From UBA10649 sp965227045 (GTDB taxonomy: Bacteria > Actinomycetota > Actinomycetes > S36-B12), in the NCBI GenBank assembly GCA_965227045.1, contig OZ245718.1:1116001-1180000 (forward strand): a stretch of 64,000 nucleotides of DNA, given 5' to 3'. How positions within the stretch are numbered: position 1 is the first letter of the stretch; each line of letters begins with the position of its first letter. Both the position numbers and the translations under genes were made by a program. Under the pieces are notes generated by a model. That model made no database searches. It saw nothing but the letters and a program-made list of their open reading frames with translations, and had not been told where the DNA came from. Below, in pieces: positions 32,630 to 40,684 of the stretch.

Positions 32630-34789
32630 ATGCTCGGTCGAAGTATCGAGGAGTTGATCCCGGCCGAAGCACGAGCCGAAGAGCGCGAGATCCGGCGCCG
32701 AGTAGCAGCGGGCGAGTCGGCGAGCGGCTATCACTGCGCGAGGCTTCGGGTCGATGGCGAGCGCATCGACGTCGTGATGTCGATGTCTCCCGTGCGGAAC
32801 TCCGCAGGCGGCGTCGTTGGTGTCGCGTCGATCTCGCGCCCCACGAGCGTCGCTGAACGCGAGGCGCTGCGATTCGCGTCCCTGCTTGAGGCCGCTCCCG
32901 ACGCGGTCCTCTGCGTCGATCGCGACGGTGTCATCGCCGTAGTAAACGCTCAAGCATGCAGGACGTTCGGCTACGACAAAGCCGAACTGATCGGCTCTCA
33001 ACTCGAACTCCTGCTGCCGGATCAACTCAGGGAACTGCACCGTAGTCACGTCGCTGCCTTTCAGCAGAACCCGCAGGTGCGCACGATGGGCGTGGGACTC
33101 GCCCTCTCCGCGAGAAGAAAGGACGGATCAACCTTCCCTGTGGAGATCAGTCTCGCGCCAGACGCGTCGGGCACTGAGGGCATAGTCATTGCCGCGGTGC
33201 GCGACGTGACCGAACGACATCGCCTTGAGCTCAGTTCACGGGAGAGCGAGACGCGCCTGCGCCAACTCGCCGAGAGCGTCAACATCTTGTTCATCCTCGT
33301 TCAGTTCGTCCCTCCCGAGGTCCTGTACATCAGCCCAGCCTCGCGTGCGCTCTTTGGCCGGGAGCCCGAGGAATTCGTGCGTGCGGAGAACCCGCTCTCC
33401 CTCGTCGTTCATCCCGATGACTTGGAACGGGTGACGACGGACTTCTTCAGTGCCACCGTCGCGGGCGAGTCTGCGGAATCCGAGCACCGTGTCCTCACCG
33501 CAGCCGGGGTGGAGCGATGGGTGAGAGCCGTAAACCAACCCGTGCACAATCCGTTCGGCCGGCCCGAGCGTGCTGTGATCACGGTCGAGGACATCACCGA
33601 CCGGGTATCAGCTGAGCGTGCGCTGCAGCACGCGGAATCGGCGGCGAGGATGGCCAACGAGGCCAAGAATCATTTTCTCTCGCGGATGAGCCACGAACTA
33701 CGGACACCCCTCAACGCAATCTTGGGATTCGGCCAACTGCTGCAGTATGAACTGCGCGACACCAAGCACGTCGAGTCACTGAACCAGATCGTCAAGGGTG
33801 GTCGACACCTGCTCAACCTCATCAACGACGTCCTCGACGTGGCCCGCATCGAGGCGGGCGAGATGTCGATCAGCCTGGAGGCCGTCCCGATTCACGACCT
33901 GCTCGCGGAGAGCATGCAACTCATGGAGCCCTTAGCCGAGTCGTCCGGCGTCCTCCTCCTCCTCGCGCCCGCGCACGACGAGGAGACGACCGTCCTCGCC
34001 GACCGGCAGCGACTGCGACAGGTACTCCTCAACCTGCTGTCGAATGCGATCAAGTACAACCGTCCTGGCGGGAAGGTCTGGGTAGAGCAGAGGAGCGTCC
34101 ACGGCGACCTGTCCGTCAGCATCTGCGATGACGGACCCGGCATCTCGCCTGCGCTCCAGACCCGCCTTTTCACCCCATTCGATCGACTCGAGGCCGAAGG
34201 CACGGGAATCGACGGGACCGGAATCGGGCTTTCCTTGACCCGATCACTGTCCGAACTGATGGGCGGGACTGTGACAGTGCGCTCAGAACCGGGGCACGGC
34301 TCCGCGTTCACTGTCACGCTGCCGATAACTGCCAGACGCGAGTTCGGCGGAACGCCCAGCATCGATTCTCATGCCGGCTTGAACGCGCAACACATAGCGA
34401 AAGGGACCCTCACCCTGCTCTACGTGGAGGACAACGAGCCCAATGTCCGCGTCATCGAGAGCATCCTGACGCTTCGACCCGAATGGCGGATGATCCACGC
34501 CGGCCAAGGCGGGTTAGGAATCGAACTCGCCAGAGCGCACATGCCCGATCTCGTCCTGCTCGACCTTCACCTGCCCGATCGATCCGGGGCGGATGTTCTC
34601 GCTGCGCTCAAGGGCGCTCCGGACACCAGGTCGATTCCTATCGTCATCGTGACGGCTGATGCCACGTCCGGGTCTCCGTTACGGCTCATCGAATCCGGTG
34701 CGGAGGCCGCACTCACGAAGCCGTTCGAGCTGGCTGATCTGCTCGCCGTCCTGGATGCGCACGCCCGCACTCCTGCTGGCCCCTCGTGA
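32630..34789 (+). CDS. Hybrid PAS-sensor histidine kinase with C-terminal receiver
   Basis: 719 aa from the first in-frame ATG, but the frame stays open from 32450 and residues before the ATG (ALAAILNSSHDAVIAKSLDG) complete a first PAS domain, so the true start is probably upstream at a non-canonical codon (CTG 32504 or ATC 32453). Domains: PAS1 (cut by this start), PAS2 (about 82-195), PAS3 (about 200-320), HisKA (SHELRTPLNAI), HATPase with NLLSNAIKYN, DDGPGISP and GTGIGLSL, and a receiver with Asp in VLLDLHLP. Soluble. Overlaps the next gene by 4 bp. Confidence 0.88.
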   Translation: MLGRSIEELIPAEARAEEREIRRRVAAGESASGYHCARLRVDGERIDVVMSMSPVRNSAGGVVGVASISRPTSVAEREALRFASLLEAAPDAVLCVDRDGVIAVVNAQACRTFGYDKAELIGSQLELLLPDQLRELHRSHVAAFQQNPQVRTMGVGLALSARRKDGSTFPVEISLAPDASGTEGIVIAAVRDVTERHRLELSSRESETRLRQLAESVNILFILVQFVPPEVLYISPASRALFGREPEEFVRAENPLSLVVHPDDLERVTTDFFSATVAGESAESEHRVLTAAGVERWVRAVNQPVHNPFGRPERAVITVEDITDRVSAERALQHAESAARMANEAKNHFLSRMSHELRTPLNAILGFGQLLQYELRDTKHVESLNQIVKGGRHLLNLINDVLDVARIEAGEMSISLEAVPIHDLLAESMQLMEPLAESSGVLLLLAPAHDEETTVLADRQRLRQVLLNLLSNAIKYNRPGGKVWVEQRSVHGDLSVSICDDGPGISPALQTRLFTPFDRLEAEGTGIDGTGIGLSLTRSLSELMGGTVTVRSEPGHGSAFTVTLPITARREFGGTPSIDSHAGLNAQHIAKGTLTLLYVEDNEPNVRVIESILTLRPEWRMIHAGQGGLGIELARAHMPDLVLLDLHLPDRSGADVLAALKGAPDTRSIPIVIVTADATSGSPLRLIESGAEAALTKPFELADLLAVLDAHARTPAGPS

Positions 34790-35943
34790 GTCGCCCCCTC
34801 GACTCGTACGCCGGCCTCTCGGTGCTCATCGTCGACGACAACACAAGCAATGTCCTCTTCGTTCGGCTGCTGCTTGAGCAGCAAGGGTTAGAGCGGATCT
34901 ACTCGGTCACGGATTCGAGAGACGTCGTGGCCGAGCTGCTGGACAAGCGACCGGACCTGGTCATCCTCGACCTCCACATGCCGCATCTCGACGGGTTCCA
35001 AGTCCTGACGCAGATTCATGAATTCGCGGCTGGGCGCTATCTACCAGTCCTCGTGCTCACGGCTGACTCAACGACCGAAGCACGCAACCGGGCGCTGGAG
35101 CAGGGCGCGCAGGACTTCCTGGTGAAACCCCTCGACAACGTCGAGACAACGCTGCGCATCGCGAACCTGCTTGAGACCGTGCAGCTGTATGCGAACCTGC
35201 GCCAGAACGCGGCAAGGCCGCCGAACAACGCGAGCGCTGTGGATTCCGGGGCTGTGCGCGAGCGAATCGAGCGCGTGCTCCACGATCGATCGATCGAGAT
35301 GGTGTACCAGCCAGTTGTCGACATCCGCACGTTGGAGGTCGTTGGCCACGAAGCCCTGTCCAGGTTCCCGGTCCTGGGTTTCGGCGGTCCCGACGCATGG
35401 TTCGCAGATGCCGCGATTGTCGGCCTCGGCGTCGAGCTGGAATGGCTCGCCGTCACCTTGGCAATCGATCAGTTGAACTCGGACGACGCCACTTTCCTCG
35501 CCGTGAACCTCTCGCCGGCCGCAGTCCTCAGCGTGGCCCACCTTCGCGTCATCCCGGCGAGCTCCTGCAGTCGAATCGTCATCGAATTGACCGAGCACGA
35601 GGCGGTCGAGGACTACGCCGCCATCGCCCGAGCAGTCGCACCGATCCGCGAGGCAGGGGCACGACTTGCGGCGGATGACTTGGGGTCCGGGTACGCCGGG
35701 TTTCGCCATCTCGTCCGCCTCCAGCCGGACATCATCAAGTTGGACATATCGCTGGTGTCCGGGATTCATCGCAATCCCGGGCAGCGAGCTCTCGCCCGCG
35801 CCCTCGTTAGCTTCGCGGACGAAGTCGGCGCCCATGTCATCGCCGAAGGAGTTGAAGAGGCGGACGAACTGGCGGCCCTGCAGGAACTCAATGTCCACTG
35901 GGCACAGGGCTACTACCTCGGGCGCCCTGAGGCCAGAGCCTGA
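34786..35943 (+). CDS. REC-EAL c-di-GMP phosphodiesterase
   Basis: 385 aa. An N-terminal receiver domain (about 10-125, Asp62 in VILDLHMPHLDG) is joined directly to an EAL domain (about 155-385) without a GGDEF. Catalytic features look intact: HEALSRF, AVNLSPA, ELTEHE, ADDLGSGYAG, IKLD, AEGVEE and QGYYLGRP, so it should hydrolyse c-di-GMP when activated. GTG 34786 overlaps the hybrid kinase stop; the kinase receiver and this receiver are both candidate phosphate acceptors. Confidence 0.92.
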   Translation: MSRPLDSYAGLSVLIVDDNTSNVLFVRLLLEQQGLERIYSVTDSRDVVAELLDKRPDLVILDLHMPHLDGFQVLTQIHEFAAGRYLPVLVLTADSTTEARNRALEQGAQDFLVKPLDNVETTLRIANLLETVQLYANLRQNAARPPNNASAVDSGAVRERIERVLHDRSIEMVYQPVVDIRTLEVVGHEALSRFPVLGFGGPDAWFADAAIVGLGVELEWLAVTLAIDQLNSDDATFLAVNLSPAAVLSVAHLRVIPASSCSRIVIELTEHEAVEDYAAIARAVAPIREAGARLAADDLGSGYAGFRHLVRLQPDIIKLDISLVSGIHRNPGQRALARALVSFADEVGAHVIAEGVEEADELAALQELNVHWAQGYYLGRPEARA

Positions 35944-36569
35944 TGAGCGACACTGCTTCAGGTGGTCTCATCAAGACCGTGATGGACGCGGAGGTGGTGT
36001 TCGAGGCCCACTTGGCGACGCTCCTCCACGATCAGCCTCTGCAGACACTGGCAGCCGCGACCTTGCGGCTGGACATGCTGCGTGAGCGCACTCCGGACGT
36101 CGCGGATTCGGTTCACTCCGTCGTCGAGCTCCTTGACGAGACGGTCGCCCGACTGCGGTTGCTCGTCGCCCTTCTCGAACCCCCCGATCCCGATTCAGGG
36201 CTGGGCGTGGCACTTCGGCGCCTCGCATCCGCGGCGACTCAAGCGAGGCTGGATGTCAGCTTCATCGGCGACAACTCGGTTGACCTCGACGAACGCTCCG
36301 CGTCCGCTGCCATGCGGATCGTTTCAGACGCGCTGCTGTCCATCGCCCCGACTGCCGCGCGACCCCTTGCCGTGGAGCTGACTCAGTCCGCGGACGACGT
36401 GCGGCTGACTCTGATCGACAGTACTTCTGCCACCGGTCTGGCCGACCTGTTCACTCGGATCGCCGCACGAGCCGAGGCTTCGGGGGGCCTGCTGACGACT
36501 TCGTCCATCGGCGAATCCGCCACGCTCCTTGTCTCGTGGACGCATCAGGTTTCCGAGACTGCGAGGTGA
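35943..36569 (+). CDS. Histidine-kinase-like protein with degenerate ATPase half (possible phosphotransferase)
   Basis: 208 aa. The N-terminal helices resemble a HisKA_3/DHp bundle with a candidate phospho-His at 29 (LLHDQPLQTLAAATLRLDML). The C-terminal half aligns in outline with a HATPase domain, but the N-box Asn and the DxGxG glycines are missing (SDALLSIAPTA, LIDSTSATG), so ATP binding is doubtful. This combination recalls ChpT/Spo0B-type phosphotransferases. The ATG overlaps the previous stop by 1 bp, and the NarL regulator gene begins within its last codons. Confidence 0.65.
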   Translation: MSDTASGGLIKTVMDAEVVFEAHLATLLHDQPLQTLAAATLRLDMLRERTPDVADSVHSVVELLDETVARLRLLVALLEPPDPDSGLGVALRRLASAATQARLDVSFIGDNSVDLDERSASAAMRIVSDALLSIAPTAARPLAVELTQSADDVRLTLIDSTSATGLADLFTRIAARAEASGGLLTTSSIGESATLLVSWTHQVSETAR

Positions 36570-37240
36570 GCGGACCCTTGCCCCCCGACGCCGCCGTGTC
36601 GGTAGTCGTTATCGATGACCACCGGCTTCTAGCAGAGAGCATCGCTGCGGGCCTCGCGGCGGCTGGAGGCATCAATGTGGTCGGAATCGCCACGACAGGC
36701 GCAGAGGGGCTGTGGCTCGTCCGTCTTCGTCGTCCAGATGTCTGCCTGCTTGATCAACGGCTGCCTGATGCGACGGGCACCGAGCTTGTTGCCGCACTGC
36801 TGGACTCGAGCCCCAACACACATGTCCTTCTCGTCACGGCAAGCGACAGCGACGATGTGCTCCGACGAGCGCTCGATGTCGGCTGTGTCGGCTTCCTCAC
36901 CAAGGGCGTGGGCGTGACAACCCTGGTCGAGGCGGTGAGGAGGGCGGCCGCCGGAGAGATCGTCCTGACGGCGGGCGACTTGCGCCGACTCATTCCCGTC
37001 GAGCAATCACCCTCGCTGCAGTTGGGCAACGACCTCACTCCACGCGAGCGCGAAGTTCTCGCGCTTCTCGGTGAGGGCAAATCCACCGCAGCGATCTCGT
37101 CGGAACTGTTCTTGTCATCGTCTACCGTGCGAAACCACGTGCAGTCAGTGCTCACGAAACTTGGCGCCCACAGCAAGCTCCAGGCCGTCACCGTCGCCCT
37201 TCGAGAAGGACTCATCGAACCCGGCAGAGAGTCGTCCTAG
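36566..37240 (+). CDS. NarL/FixJ-family response regulator
   Basis: 224 aa. Receiver domain (about 12-130, acidic pair D17-D18, Asp63 in CLLDQRLPDATG) and a LuxR-type helix-turn-helix (PREREVLALLGEGKSTAAISSELFLSSSTVRNHVQSVLTKLG). GTG 36566 is chosen because it overlaps the upstream stop as GTGA; a longer open reading from 36536 lies inside the previous gene. Last gene of the four-gene relay operon. Its targets are unknown; nearby candidates are the pilus and GGDEF/EAL genes. Confidence 0.92.
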   Translation: MSGPLPPDAAVSVVVIDDHRLLAESIAAGLAAAGGINVVGIATTGAEGLWLVRLRRPDVCLLDQRLPDATGTELVAALLDSSPNTHVLLVTASDSDDVLRRALDVGCVGFLTKGVGVTTLVEAVRRAAAGEIVLTAGDLRRLIPVEQSPSLQLGNDLTPREREVLALLGEGKSTAAISSELFLSSSTVRNHVQSVLTKLGAHSKLQAVTVALREGLIEPGRESS

Positions 37241-37310
37241 TACAGATTGCCCAGGCGAATCAGGACGTCTGCATCTGTCACCCGATCTCGGCGAGATCGA
37301 CAGTAGAGCC

Positions 37311-37913
37311 ATGAACGCGACCACGATTCAGACAGCAGCAGGGTCAGCCCGGCATGCACAAGACCGTCGCAGCCCGAACCATCCGCTTCGACGCGTGCAG
37401 GACTATCGCCCGGACGGCACGCGGACGCGTCGATGGAGCCGCGCCGAGAGGGTGCTCCGGCTGTCCTTCCGCAGGCGTCCGCTGCTCACGCTCGCATCGA
37501 CGGTCATCGTCTTGCTGCTTCCCGTGACGCTGGTCTACGCGGGAACTGCAGTCACCTCCGGATCGAATCAGCCCAAGGGCAAGAAGGCCGGTGTCACCGA
37601 AATGCAGTGGACCTGGAGCGACGGGGGCTCGGCGGAGAGCAGGACCTTCTTGTCGAGTGAGTACAGCGTGCAGAGCCTGCCCAAGCTCAAGGTTCATGTG
37701 GCACCCGGCACACCCGGGGTTCTCTATCTGGAGTTCAAGCAGGAGGGCGAGTGGAATGCTGAGTGGGCGACCAAGCCCGACTCCTCGGGCAACGCGACGC
37801 TGCCGATCGATCCCCTCTGCGCGGACGACTCATGGTGCGACGGCACCTACGAGTACCGCCTGAAGATGCCAGGGCTGGTGTCCAACGTGACAATCGAGTA
37901 CTGGGACCGCTGA
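37311..37913 (+). CDS. Single-pass membrane protein, paralogue A (CADxSWCDG family)
   Basis: 200 aa, no recognised family. A basic cytoplasmic N-terminus (HPLRRVQDYRPDGTRTRRWSRAERVLRLSFRRRP) precedes one membrane helix (about 57-77); the rest would be outside. The C-terminal domain is highly similar to that of the protein at 39164: YLEFKQEGEWN, NATLPIDPLCADDSWCDG and YRLKMPGLVSNV. The two Cys probably form a disulfide. A palindromic element begins 39 bp after the stop. Confidence 0.75.
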   Translation: MNATTIQTAAGSARHAQDRRSPNHPLRRVQDYRPDGTRTRRWSRAERVLRLSFRRRPLLTLASTVIVLLLPVTLVYAGTAVTSGSNQPKGKKAGVTEMQWTWSDGGSAESRTFLSSEYSVQSLPKLKVHVAPGTPGVLYLEFKQEGEWNAEWATKPDSSGNATLPIDPLCADDSWCDGTYEYRLKMPGLVSNVTIEYWDR

Positions 37914-37952
37914 CCGGACCGTCAGTTCAGCGCACTGCTCCGCCATCCCCCG

Positions 37953-38010
37953 CGAGTGGGCAGTTGTCGGGGCCGAAACCGAAGGTTTCGCCCCGACAAC
38001 TGCCCACTCG
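37953..38010. repeat. Palindromic element, copy 2
   Basis: 58-bp hairpin. Arms CGAGTGGGCAGTTGTCGGGG and its exact complement, with an inner CGAAACC / GGTTTCG stem around a GAA loop. Lies between paralogue A and the DUF559-like gene. Confidence 0.9.
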
Positions 38011-38104
38011 ATCGACGTTCCGGACGGTCCACAGCCGCGGTCCGGAATGCACAGGCGGCCCACACGGAATCCGCTCAGGTCCTCAGCTTCGCCTGAATAG
38101 TCAG

Positions 38105-38977
38105 ATGGACACGGACCATCGCGCTTTCCTTGTGACCGCGCAGGGCGGCTCCGGGCTGACCGCTGACCAGGCTCGCTCAGCTCGCTTCGTTGCCCCATCG
38201 AGGGGCGTCCGATTCTGCGCGGACGACGCCGATCGGATCGAAGCACTAACCGACTCAGCCCTCATCACGAAGCCGGGCGCCTCAACCTTGTGCGACGTAT
38301 CAGCGGCTCAGCATTGGGGCTTGCCTCTTCCAGCATGGATCGGACTCGAACTCGAGGAACGGCCGGTCGGAGTTGCAGTTGCTCGAGGCGGGTCCCGACA
38401 GCGCCGTTCCGGCGTCCGCGGCCGCCGCTTGGAACTGCCGGCAGAGCACCTGATCGAGCAGCGAGGGCGACGAGTCACGATTCCGTCGCGCACGTGGGTC
38501 GACTGCGCCGAGATCGTCCCCGTCGAGCATCTCGTGGCCATGGGCGATGCGTTGCTTCGCTCGAGACTCGCCACCGCCGTCGAACTCCAGGCCATGATTC
38601 GCTGGGCTCGCGGGCGTCGAGGCGTGACGAGGGCCCGAAGGGCGCTGCCACTACTCGACGCAGGCGCTGAGTCTCCTGGCGAGTCCCAGGCCCGGTGCCT
38701 CCTCGTCATGCGCGGGTTACCCAAGCCCGAATGCAACGTCGATGTCCTCGACGACGGAGGGTGGCTGGCGCGGCCCGACATGGTGTGGCGGCGCCAGCGC
38801 GTGGTTGCGGAGTACGACGGGATAGTTCACCTTCCCGAGGAGCAGCGACGCAAGGACGCGCTCCGACGCAATCTGCTCCAGGACGCGGGCTGGGTAATCA
38901 TCGTGTTCACCGCCGCGGACCTGAAGGATCCCGACCGGATGGCCAACTTCGTCAGATCCGCGCTCCGACGCAACTAG
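38105..38977 (+). CDS. DUF559 / AbiEi-like protein
   Basis: 290 aa. N-terminal half has the segment VSAAQHWGLPLP and EHLIEQRGRRVTIPSRTWVDCAEIV seen in actinobacterial 'AbiEi antitoxin / DUF559' proteins; the C-terminal half resembles a Vsr/DUF559 nuclease-like fold (LARPDMVWRRQRVVAEYDG ... RRKDALRRNLLQDAGWVIIVFTAADL) with a likely PD-(D/E)xK-type core. Such genes are scattered singly in actinobacterial genomes, and their role is unknown. ATG 38105 chosen; an open reading from 37763 runs through paralogue A. Palindromic elements lie on both sides. Confidence 0.78.
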   Translation: MDTDHRAFLVTAQGGSGLTADQARSARFVAPSRGVRFCADDADRIEALTDSALITKPGASTLCDVSAAQHWGLPLPAWIGLELEERPVGVAVARGGSRQRRSGVRGRRLELPAEHLIEQRGRRVTIPSRTWVDCAEIVPVEHLVAMGDALLRSRLATAVELQAMIRWARGRRGVTRARRALPLLDAGAESPGESQARCLLVMRGLPKPECNVDVLDDGGWLARPDMVWRRQRVVAEYDGIVHLPEEQRRKDALRRNLLQDAGWVIIVFTAADLKDPDRMANFVRSALRRN

Positions 38978-38985
38978 TCCCCTGT

Positions 38986-39043
38986 CGAGTGGGCAGTTGT
39001 CGGGGCGAAACCTGCGGTTTTGACCCCGACAACTGCCCACTCG
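38986..39043. repeat. Palindromic element, copy 3
   Basis: 58-bp hairpin with perfect 20-bp arms and an inner GAAACC / GGTTTT stem around TGC. Starts 8 bp after the DUF559-like gene's stop. No T-run. Confidence 0.9.
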
Positions 39044-39163
39044 CGGGATGGGGGCGAATGAGTGCGGGTAACGTTTTGGGGCCATTGTGGTTCGAGGCGA
39101 CTAAACCAGATTACGTTCAGTATTCGCACTCGTCCGCGCAATACGGGGTCAGGACGTCAACGA

Positions 39164-39736
39164 ATGAATACGCACGAGCGTCGAAGTCCCGACCATCCGC
39201 TGCGACGGTCCAAGGACTACGACGCCGAAGGCAATCGCGTCAGGCGCTGGAGCAACCCCGAACGCGCTGTTCGGCTGTCCTATCGCAGCCGACCGCTCAT
39301 CACCTTGGCCGCAACCGTGCTGGCCGTGATTCTGCCCGCGACGCTCGTTGTCGGCGCGACGAACATCGGCAGCTCACCGAAGACGCAGGTTTCCGAAGGC
39401 AAGCGAGACATCAACGGCGATTTGACGTGGTCATGGAGCGACACCGGAACTGACCTCAATCGCGTGTTCGAGTCCAGCACCTACTCCGGAGAGAAGAAAC
39501 TGCCGACGATGAAGGTCAGCGTCGGGCCTGACCAGACCGGCTTGGTCTACCTGGAGTTCGAGCAGGAGGGCGACTGGAATCCGGAGTGGGTGGCTCGACC
39601 CGATGCCAACGGCAACGCGACCATACCCATCGACCCGTACTGCGCGGACGAGAGCTGGTGCGACGGCGAGTATCACTACCGCCTGAAGATGCCAGGACTC
39701 GTGTCGTACGTCGAGATCGACTACTGGGACCGCTAA
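39164..39736 (+). CDS. Single-pass membrane protein, paralogue B (CADxSWCDG family)
   Basis: 190 aa. Same plan as the protein at 37311: basic N-terminus (SPDHPLRRSKDYDAEGNRVRRWS), one membrane helix (about 44-64), extracellular domain with YLEFEQEGDWNPEW, NATIPIDPYCADESWCDG and YRLKMPGLVSYVEIDYWDR. ATG 39164 was chosen by comparison with the paralogue. Function unknown; no hit to a known family by eye. A palindromic element starts 8 bp after the stop, and the last 16 bp of the gene are repeated at 39842-39857. Confidence 0.75.
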   Translation: MNTHERRSPDHPLRRSKDYDAEGNRVRRWSNPERAVRLSYRSRPLITLAATVLAVILPATLVVGATNIGSSPKTQVSEGKRDINGDLTWSWSDTGTDLNRVFESSTYSGEKKLPTMKVSVGPDQTGLVYLEFEQEGDWNPEWVARPDANGNATIPIDPYCADESWCDGEYHYRLKMPGLVSYVEIDYWDR

Positions 39737-39744
39737 CCCTTCGC

Positions 39745-39802
39745 CGAGTGGGCACTCGTCGGGGCAAGAATCGGGGTTTAGGCCCCGACAATTGCCCACT
39801 CG
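39745..39802. repeat. Palindromic element, copy 4 (diverged)
   Basis: Left arm CGAGTGGGCACTCGTCGGGG (39745-39764), right arm CCCCGACAATTGCCCACTCG (39783-39802); a few mismatches within the arms make this the most decayed copy. It lies between the ends of two convergent genes. Confidence 0.85.
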
Positions 39803-39816
39803 CGGGAAGGGGCGGG

Positions 39817-39842
39817 GGTGATGCCCGCGCGGGGGCATCACC
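39817..39842. terminator. GC-rich hairpin between convergent genes
   Basis: Perfect 10-bp stem GGTGATGCCC / GGGCATCACC with a six-base loop, 14 bp after palindromic copy 4 and 11 bp from the stop of the convergent gene. Could act as a bidirectional terminator. Confidence 0.5.
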
Positions 39843-39853
39843 TACTGGGACCG

Positions 39854-40648
39854 CTAAACCTGCTCGAACACCTCGGCCAGCCGGGCGCCGTCGGCATCGC
39901 CGAGCGCCGTGGTCATCGACCGACGAACGAGCGCGACCGCATCGACGAACCCATCGGGCAGGCGCGTGATCTCGGCAACCGCACTTGTCACCAGGTCCCA
40001 TCGCGAGATCGCAGTGAACAGCCACCTGTCGCCCACCACCCAGGCCGACTCGGCCAGGTAGGCCTCGAGGGACAGGAAGTCGCTGTCGTACGCGGCGACG
40101 ATCGCATCCGACGTCGCGCCACGCACGCGATTCGACTGCGCCTGCTGCATGCTGCGCGCGGCAGACGAGCGTCTTTGCAGGATGAAATCGGAGACGTCAA
40201 GGCCGCCGGTCCGCTGCGCCAGTGAGTCGGCGAGGTCCTCCTGGGATGGCGCCGCGAAGTTCGCGAGGAACCCGACATCCGACCACCTGCTCGCCACTTC
40301 AATGACAAGCGCATCATCGAGCGAACTCATCATCCGCTCCCGTGTCGCCACGATGAGCTCGGCGACGGACGCCCCCGACGGCAGGTCTTCCGCCCCGAAG
40401 CCCGCCATCTCCTCAGTCAACGCCTCCGCCGCCTGGAACAGCTGGCGCTGCGGGGCGCGTGGTGCCATGTTTATCCGCTCCCACAGCATCGCCTGCAGCG
40501 AAGCGAGGTCGGAGCCGATCGCGCTTGCCAGTGCACCGACCGCATCCCCCTCGGCCGCGTGCCTGCGGGAGGCAGCAAGCAGCAACTGGGCATCGCCGAT
40601 ACGTCGACTGAAGATCTCCTCCGCCGAGCTCTGGGCGACCTTGTCCAT
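39854..40648 (-). CDS. Hypothetical alpha-helical protein
   Basis: 264 aa, no recognised family; almost all-helical by composition, no membrane helix. ATG 40648 (MDKVAQSSAEEIFSRRIG) is preferred over an upstream in-frame start at 40678 because a TAACCT -10 box lies seven bases before it. It shares the strand with the minor-pilin operon, which ends 37 bp upstream, but has its own promoter. Its stop codon falls within a 16-bp copy of the 3' end of the neighbouring paralogue gene. Confidence 0.65.
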   Translation of the reverse strand: MDKVAQSSAEEIFSRRIGDAQLLLAASRRHAAEGDAVGALASAIGSDLASLQAMLWERINMAPRAPQRQLFQAAEALTEEMAGFGAEDLPSGASVAELIVATRERMMSSLDDALVIEVASRWSDVGFLANFAAPSQEDLADSLAQRTGGLDVSDFILQRRSSAARSMQQAQSNRVRGATSDAIVAAYDSDFLSLEAYLAESAWVVGDRWLFTAISRWDLVTSAVAEITRLPDGFVDAVALVRRSMTTALGDADGARLAEVFEQV

Positions 40649-40655
40649 GCCTCGC

Positions 40656-40661
40656 AGGTTA
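40656..40661 (-). promoter_or_regulatory. -10 box of the gene at 39854-40648
   Basis: TAACCT on the minus strand, seven bases before ATG 40648, with no ribosome site between them: leaderless arrangement. Confidence 0.45.
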
Positions 40662-40684
40662 GCCACGGCCGCTCTCACCCTCGT

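Noticed and set aside
37071..37310. Upstream extension of paralogue A into the NarL gene
   Set aside because: The open frame overlaps the HTH-coding region; the start at 37311 matches the N-terminus of paralogue B.
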